In this document: positions 58,368 to 64,000 of the stretch, piece by piece
How positions within the stretch are numbered: the first letter of the stretch is position 1
Layout: each line of letters opens with the position of its first letter
NCBI GenBank assembly: GCA_965644295.1
Contig: CBFFRP010000239.1
Location: 62,001 to 126,000 of the forward strand
From: Paraphysomonas bandaiensis
Lineage: Eukaryota; Chrysophyceae
Direction of reading: 5' to 3'
Length of the DNA: 64,000 nucleotides
The notes under the pieces: model-generated
Told to the model about the DNA's origin: nothing
The model's database searches: none
The model's input: the letters and a program-made list of their open reading frames with translations, nothing else
Made by a program: the position numbers and the translations under genes

Positions 58368-60832
58368 CTACTTTCTCCCCGATTTCTTCTTTACTCCTTT
58401 GCTTCCTAAAAACGATAGTGTGAGCTGTAAAATAGCATATATCAGACAAGACATACCACCTCCGCTAGACCCTCCACCAAAGCTATTGTTCGACTGCCCG
58501 AATCCTGAGGATCCAAAACTACTAGACGACGCGGCAAATCCACCAGAGGCACCTGTACTGGTCCCAAAGCCCCCAGTAGCCCCAGATCCAAATCCACCAG
58601 AGGCACCTGTACTGGTCCCAAAGCCCCCAGTAGCCCCAGATCCAAATCCACCAGAGGCACCTGTACTGGTCCCAAAGCCCCCAGTAGCCCCAGATCCAAA
58701 TCCACCAGAGGCACCTGTACTAGTCCCAAAGCCCCCAGTAGCCCCAGATCCAAATCCACCAGAGGTACCTGTGCTGGTCCCAAAGCCCCCAGTAGCCCCG
58801 GATCCAAATCCACCAATGCCAGTGCTACTGGCTGCGCCGAAACCACCAGTACCACTAGAAGACGCGCCAAATCCACCAGTACCACCAGTAGCTGACCCAA
58901 ACCCTCCGGTGGATGTGCCAAAACCTCCCAGAGAGTTGTTTGTTGAGCCAAACCCGCCGAGAGACCCACCGAATCCACCAGGTGTTGCATTCGTTTGGCC
59001 TGGAATCTGGGAAGGAATAACTCCAGTTGGTGGGACTGTCCCACCATCTACCCCCTGCATAGCTATAGACAAAAAATGATCAGCCATTGTACTCACTCAT
59101 TCCTTTGAAAGGGTACTGAAAGTCTCATTCACAATAGTCAAAAACACTCATACCTCTGCGCTGCTGCTGCCGCCTTTCAGATGCCTCCCTCCTATCTTCC
59201 TCCGCGAAGGGATCCCCTCCTCTCTTATCAACTTTACGCAGGTGCTTCAAAAACATCTCTCTCATCCTAGTGAAACAATTATAAACATGTTACTTCATAA
59301 TATTCTGAAGAGAAATGCAGCTCGCACCTGTTGCAGTGCTCGTGGGTCTCTGCCATACGTGCAGCTACACTCAAAAACGCCGAGTGCTGTCTCTGCAACT
59401 GCTCCACTAACTGCTGTGTACCGATCCGTACTCTTTGTCCATGCTGCGCTACCGCCCCGACCTCATCATGATAACTGGAGGACACGGCATATTCTGAGTG
59501 CATTCCGTGCAACTGGTGTTGAACGGCTTCTATCTCCTCTGCGTATCGCTCGAGGCGATCTTCCAGGCGGTATATCACGGCGCTGTAGAAATCCAGTGGT
59601 GGCCGGGTAGCTTCGCTCGTTTTGTGGTGTGGAAGAGTATATTGTGCATGTGCATTCGTCAACTCTTGACCAGCAGTCTGCCCTACTCCACCAGGCAATT
59701 GAGCCTGCTGCTGCTGATTGAGCTCTCGTTGGTGAAGCTTGTAGCGTCTGATCTGCATGAGGGCCCATTGACCATACTTCCTGCCATCACTGAAGTCCCG
59801 TCGCGCCTCCTCACGAAGGCTGTTGGCAATGTACTGTAAACGCTTCTGTCTGTTGTCGAGCCGTGTCGCAGTAACAGCCGCCTTTTTCAAACTCACATTT
59901 AGGGCCTCCAGGCTCCCCACGTCAGAAGAAGAAGATTGCCCCTCCTGTTTAATTTTATCAAGAACATTGCGAGTAGGAGTGATGAAGTCTCTGTAAGTGC
60001 CATCGATGCTCTCCTTGATGACCTGTGGGAGTTTACTGTACGGTGTATCAAGTGTAGGTGGAAGGGACTGTGCATCTCCGCCAGTACTCGTCCCAAATCC
60101 ACCGCCAGATGTGCTATTAAAGGACTTGGCCCCAAACCCACCACCAAAACCTCCAGTAGTACCTGTGGTTCCTGTAGTTCCTGTGGATGTTCCTCCAAAC
60201 CCACCACCAAAACTTCCAGTGGTGCCTGTGGTTCCTGTAGTTCCTGTGGATGTTCCTCCAAACCCACCACCAAAACCTCCAGTGGTACCTGTGGTTCCTG
60301 TAGTTCCTGTGGATGCTCCTCCAAACCCACCACCAAAACCTCCAGTAGTACCTGTGGTTCCTGTAGTTCCTGTGGATGCTCCTCCAAACCCACCACCAAA
60401 ACCTCCAGTAGTACCTGTGGTTCCTGTAGTACCTGTGGACGTTCCTCCAAACCCACCACCAAAACCTCCAGTGGTACCTGTGGTTCCTGTTGTACCTGTG
60501 GACGTTCCTCCAAACCCGCCACCAGAACTTCCTGTTGACGCAGCGGAACTATTAGCTGTTGAAGGTAACGAAAATGTTACGGATGATTTCTTAGTTTTAT
60601 TCGGATCATTCGAATCCGTTGCACCTGAAGTTGCTCCGGCTGTAGTGCCACTCAATCCAAATCCAGTGGCTGCACCGCTTGACTGGTTACCAGCAGAGGA
60701 CAATGAGAACCCCCCGCCTGTTCCTGCAGAGGATGACGATCCAGATGAACCGAAACTAAAACCTTTAGATGCTGTTGTCTGATTCGCACCTGTGGAGCTG
60801 GACGCAGAAGCTCCTCCGAAATTAAATGACAT
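58368..60832 (-). CDS. FG nucleoporin, Nup58-like
   Basis: From ATG 60832 (MSFNFGGASASSSTGANQTT). A central-channel nucleoporin: FG repeats bind transport receptors and the coiled region anchors to Nup62/Nup54. Order: FG/Ser-rich start, six 21-residue GGFGGGFGGTSTGTTGTTGTT units, then a structured region (PQVIKESIDGTYRDFITPTR, LKKAAVTATRLDNRQKRLQY, PPLDFYSAVIYRLEDRLERY, QLVEQLQRQHSAFLSVAARM) of the Nup58/p45 helical type. Exon 2 (about 59270-59155) encodes MREMFLKHLRKVDKRGGDPF and EEDRREASERRQQQR. The last long exon begins AMQGVDGG and adds five 18-residue GGFGSGATGGFGTSTGAS units. A small final exon (SKGVKKKSGRK) is possible through GTATGT...TTTTTAG. FG on both sides of the helical core is the Nup58 plan. 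Confidence 0.85.
58535..58810 (-). repeat. 54-bp tandem repeat in FG region, 5 copies
   Basis: Near-identical units CCACCAGAGGCACCTGTACT... of 54 bp encoding GGFGSGATGGFGTSTGAS. Only one or two bases differ between copies, including synonymous sites. Confidence 0.85.
60130..60525 (-). repeat. 63-bp tandem repeat in FG region, 6 copies
   Basis: Units of 63 bp (CCTGTGGTTCCTGTAGTTCC...) encoding GGFGGGFGGTSTGTTGTTGTT. Variation among units is mostly synonymous (GTGGATGTTCC, GTGGATGCTCC, GTGGACGTTCC). Confidence 0.85.
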
Positions 60833-60929
60833 CAGATGATACTCAGGACACTTCAAAGGAGATTATTATTGAGCTTTTAAGGGGTGTCAGTGCAATGCAA
60901 CTATGAGAAAATAAAGATGATTTGAATGT

Positions 60930-61195
60930 TCAGCATGCACCAATACGCATCTCCACTATATAAACAGCCCAGAGCAGAGATAAACAGCACACAACCAACT
61001 ACTGCCGTATATACTTGTAAGTGTTTGTGTGTATGGTATGTATGTACTGCATGTACGCTCGTATGTATGTGGGTATGTACAGTAGATAGGTTGGTATGTA
61101 TGTGGGTATGTCTGTAGGTAGGTAGGTAGGTACTGCTGGATATGTGTCCTCAACAGTACCCGAGTACAGGTATACGGCTGTACACAATCCACCAT
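60930..61195. promoter_or_regulatory. Shared promoter-like tract, nucleoporin and nuclease-helicase
   Basis: Divergent genes flank it. Contains GTATGGTATGTATGTACTGC, ATGTACGCTCGTATGTATG, a GTAGGTAGGTAGGTA run, the octamer on the minus strand (TACTGCTG, 61131-61138) and CGAGTACAGGTATACGGC. Confidence 0.4.
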
Positions 61196-61368
61196 CATGA
61201 AAAGTCTTCTTGGAAATGCTCAGAGGAAGTGGGGAACTACGCACAGAAGAAGTGAAGTGAAGTGTGTTGTCTTGTATGGGTGTGTTGGATACGTGGATAA
61301 CGCAGTCATCATATGCATATATTTAATAGATAGTCATAGTTATAGAGTAGTACACAGATCTCGTCTTC

Positions 61369-64000
61369 ATGGGGATAAAAGGACTCACGAAACTCCTCCA
61401 GTCTCTCCAGGAGCACATGACAGGGGAATACCTGCCTCCAGGCTCTCATCTGCTGATAGATGGAGCCGGATGGATGTTTTATCTCATTAAATGCATAGGG
61501 GATATGGGGCCCTCTCACAGGCTCGCAATATGTCGAGGCGGCGGCTACAGGCAGCTGGATAACCTCATCCGGTCAGAGTTAAGACGACTATCAGAGTCCA
61601 TGGGTCTATGTGTTGCTGTGTATATGGATGGAGGTAGCCATCAGATGAAACATATCACACAAGCGAAGAGAGACAGAGATAGAGATGACAAATGGATTTC
61701 TCTCATGCAACACTGCACTCAAGGGACCGATGTATCCCCCCGGGATATCCCCCTGCCATTGATGGTCTCTGATCAATTCGAAGCCACTCTGGTCGATATG
61801 GGTGTGGATGTCGTACGGTGCAGCGGTGAGGCGGATCAGTGTATTGCTAGAGATTGTTTGGCCTTGCTGGACGCCGGCTCGACTGCATTCTGTTACTCTG
61901 ATGATAGGTATGTGTGTTTTACGTGAATGCGTGAATGAAGATGACTTCATAAAACTTATGCAGCGACTTTGCTCTCATGCGAAGTGTACCCTTCATTCGG
62001 TTCAGCGAGTTAAGTGTTGTATGCTCTCCTGCCAAAGGCATGTCTAGCCGTGTGCATGTTTTCCGGCGCTCGCACACTGCAAGCCTATTAAACATGACAG
62101 AGGCGCAGCTAGTTGAACTTGGTATCCTCTCTGGGAATGACTTTACTGGGCATTTTGACCTCTCAGAGTACGATAACCTTGGCCGACCGCTCTCTAATAA
62201 GTACACTATAAACACCCTTCAGGCCATTATAAGAGAACAGGGCGAAAGATTTCAGTTGCATTCCAGCCGAGACACCCTCCAGCAGGCGATAGAGTTTTCA
62301 CGGGACTTCTATGAACTCCGGGAACTTGCAGGATATCCTTTTGATCCCTACAATAACTCGCAGGAAGTTAAAGCCATGACCTTGAGTCCGGATGAAAAAT
62401 GCAACCTACAGAAGTGGGTGGAGAAGTTAGGAGGTGCTAGGGCCGTATTATCCATCGGAATTGGACACGCAGTGGCCCTCTTGATGCGACATGTTCTAGA
62501 GAACACAAATTCTGTTGTGGGTGTGTTTTTAAAGGATTTTGTAGAGGAAAAATTTGTGTGTGCACTTGAAAGCATGCTGGAGAGCGATTATACAACTTGC
62601 GTCACACAGCCTGTTGAGTCAAGGCCTATCTGGCGAGAGGTGTTGTTTACTCATCACTACCAGCTTGTGTGCAAACACATCTTGCGCCTGTGTAAGCCAG
62701 TCATATTGCTGCTCGACGCCCCGCACAAGTATCGCTTGGAGGTATGTAGTGTTGTCCGTTATGTATTACCTTTATAGTCGCAATAACTGATGGAAATGTG
62801 TTCCTGTTCTACACAGCCGAAGGATTTATTCAATGAGAATTTATTTTACGCCGTTCTTAATGAAATTAAGTCGGAGTCCGCCATTAAAATGGAAAATCCT
62901 GGTCATCCTCTACAACAGCGTGTTCTAAATGAAGTAAGGCCGGAAACCCCTCCAGCTTCTATATTACACAACAAAGAAGACTGTGTAACAACTTCACAAC
63001 AGCAACAACAGGAAGGAATACGCGTGAAAGATGCACTTCCAATAGACTCCCATCGAAATGAAATTCTACAGCGGATAAACCAGAGCCGCGTAACTATCAT
63101 TCATGGAGAGACTGGATGTGGAAAGTCGAGCAGGGTTCCGTTAATGCTACTTCAGGATGCGGAACGGAAGGCTGTGCGATGTAAAATGATGGTGTCGCAA
63201 CCCAGGCGCATAGCTGCGAGCTCTCTCATGAAGCGTGTTCGAGGTGAAATTGGAGACAAGGTAATAAATATTATCTAGTTACGTATTAATCGCGTTATCT
63301 GTGCTCTATTGATACGTAGGTTGGATTGCGCATGGGGCATGGTGTCAGGGATGAATCAGGTCAGTCATATACAATCTGCTATCCTGTTTCAGCACTCAGT
63401 ATATACGTAGATAACACCAAAATATATTTCGTCACGACGGGCTACCTTGTACGTTTGCTGGCATACAATCCTGGTTTGTTTGATGGACATTCTCACATCA
63501 TAGTGGACGAGGTCCATGAACGGTCTGTGGATGGGGACGTTCTCTGTCTACTTGTGAAGCGCCTTCTTACCACAAACTTGCACATCAGGGTAGTATTGAT
63601 GTCTGCCACAATTCACACATCCCTCTATCAGGAGTACTTTGGGGCCGCGGATGCGCAGAATGGAAACCTAGAGTGTCTATCAGTAGGTCACAGACGCTTC
63701 CATATTAGTACACACTATGTCGAGGATCTCCATAAAATTGTACTGGGCAGACCAGAAATTAAAATTCTTGCTGATCGTGTTTTAAAGACTTGCGACAGAG
63801 TAAATGTTGAAGGAGGTATTGGGATTCAGTTTTTCAAAGACCAGAGTGCTCTAGCGGTGCAAATCGTCCACACCATAATTCAGCCTGGTACTGCAGTGCT
63901 AATATTCGTGTCTGGTATGTCGGATATTGTCGATTTAACAGAAAAGTTTGCGGGAATCGAACGATACAAAGTGTATGGCATTCACTCGGAAATTCCATTT
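61369..64000 (+). CDS. PIN/XPG (asteroid-like) nuclease fused to DEAH helicase, partial
   Basis: Exons 61369-61907, 61964-62741, 62817-63260, 63320-63359 and 63411 onward join in one phase; the 3' end lies beyond the window. Residues 1-440: MGIKGLTKLLQSLQEH, HLLIDGAGWMFYL (first metal Asp), RCSGEADQCIARDCLA (E and D), and CYSDDSDFALMRSVPF, joined across the first intron (DxD); these are the metal ligands of the FEN/XPG superfamily, with an asteroid/ASTE1-like spacing. Residues 440 on: HGETGCGKSSRVPLMLL (Walker A, about 536), SQPRRIAASSLMKRVRGEIG, VGLRMGHGVRDES, FVTTGYLVRLLAYNP, HIIVDEVHERSVDGDVL (DEVH box, about 632), and VVLMSATIHTSLYQEYFG (SAT). This is a DExH/DEAH-box helicase core. A nuclease joined to a helicase suggests DNA repair or RNA processing; the substrate is not shown. 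Confidence 0.85.

Noticed and set aside
58399-60782. Pro-rich, Cys/Ser-rich and Leu/Val-rich open frames antisense or shifted to the nucleoporin
   Set aside because: Shadows of the FG-repeat coding DNA; the Nup58-like frame has spliced exons and a recognisable core.
1-64000. tRNA, rRNA, CRISPR array or prokaryotic operon
   Set aside because: Scanning for T-arm-like GTTCGAATC/GTTCAAATC sequences with matching stems gave no cloverleaf; no direct-repeat array with unique spacers; genes are spliced and separately promoted.

Overview
The window is nuclear DNA of a microbial eukaryote. Genes carry many short spliceosomal introns (often 45-110 bp, GT...AG, donors commonly GTATGT or GTAAG). Intergenic DNA is AT-rich and 0.3-2.7 kb long. 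There are nuclear-pore, ABC-F, EF-hand, glycosyltransferase and DEAH-helicase genes, and no operons, Shine-Dalgarno sites or CRISPR. Gene content (F-box plus ankyrin-like WLRSQDPPCPW repeats, ankyrin-like/kinase fusions, membrane cupin/JmjC-like proteins, Golgi glycosyltransferases) would fit a protist such as a stramenopile or haptophyte-like alga, but the lineage cannot be fixed from sequence alone.

Layout. 0.3-3.9 kb: ABCF3/GCN20-like ATPase (-). 6.4-7.8 kb: F-box/ankyrin-like repeat protein (-). 10.4-11.6 kb: membrane-anchored cupin/JmjC-like protein (-). 12.2-12.8 kb: small spliced gene with a 45-bp tandem repeat (+). 14.4-17.2 kb: NT-C2 plus coiled-coil protein (-). 18.6-19.8 kb: 4'-phosphopantetheinyl transferase (-). 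22.5-24.1 kb: MYND zinc-finger protein (+). 25.4-26.3 kb: decayed PIF/Harbinger-type transposase (-). 26.7-32.0 kb: a 1536-residue secretory-pathway protein joining an asparagine-synthetase-like module to two glycosyltransferase-like domains (+). 32.6-33.6 kb: secreted sulfotransferase-like protein (-). 34.0-34.6 kb: ATGT microsatellite. 36.2-40.6 kb: ankyrin-like/protein kinase (-). 43.2-48.8 kb: tandem pair of EF-hand paralogues (-). 49.6-50.2 kb: dual-specificity phosphatase (+). 52.1-53.3 kb: conserved protein with a macro-like GGGVF motif (+). 55.0-56.3 kb: GT8 glycosyltransferase (-). 56.7-56.9 kb: twin CX9C protein (+). 58.4-60.8 kb: FG nucleoporin, Nup58-like (-). 61.4 kb to the end: PIN/XPG nuclease fused to a DEAH helicase (+, runs off the window).

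The gaps hold several small non-autonomous repeats: a TIR element family of about 140 bp (4 copies), four unrelated fold-back elements, and two further dispersed repeats. Many gene starts face a tract rich in GTAC/GTATAC/TATATA, and at least ten copies of the octamer CAGCAGTA (either strand) fall in these tracts, suggesting a shared promoter element. Several neighbours are divergent and appear to share one such tract (GT8/CX9C, Nup58/nuclease-helicase, EF-hand/phosphatase).

Exon joins were worked out by hand. For the glycosyltransferase fusion, the PPTase, the cupin protein, the phosphatase, the macro-like protein, GT8, the 45-bp repeat gene and the nuclease-helicase, all intron phases are consistent. 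For ABCF, NT-C2, kinase, EF-hand and Nup58 genes only representative junctions were checked.
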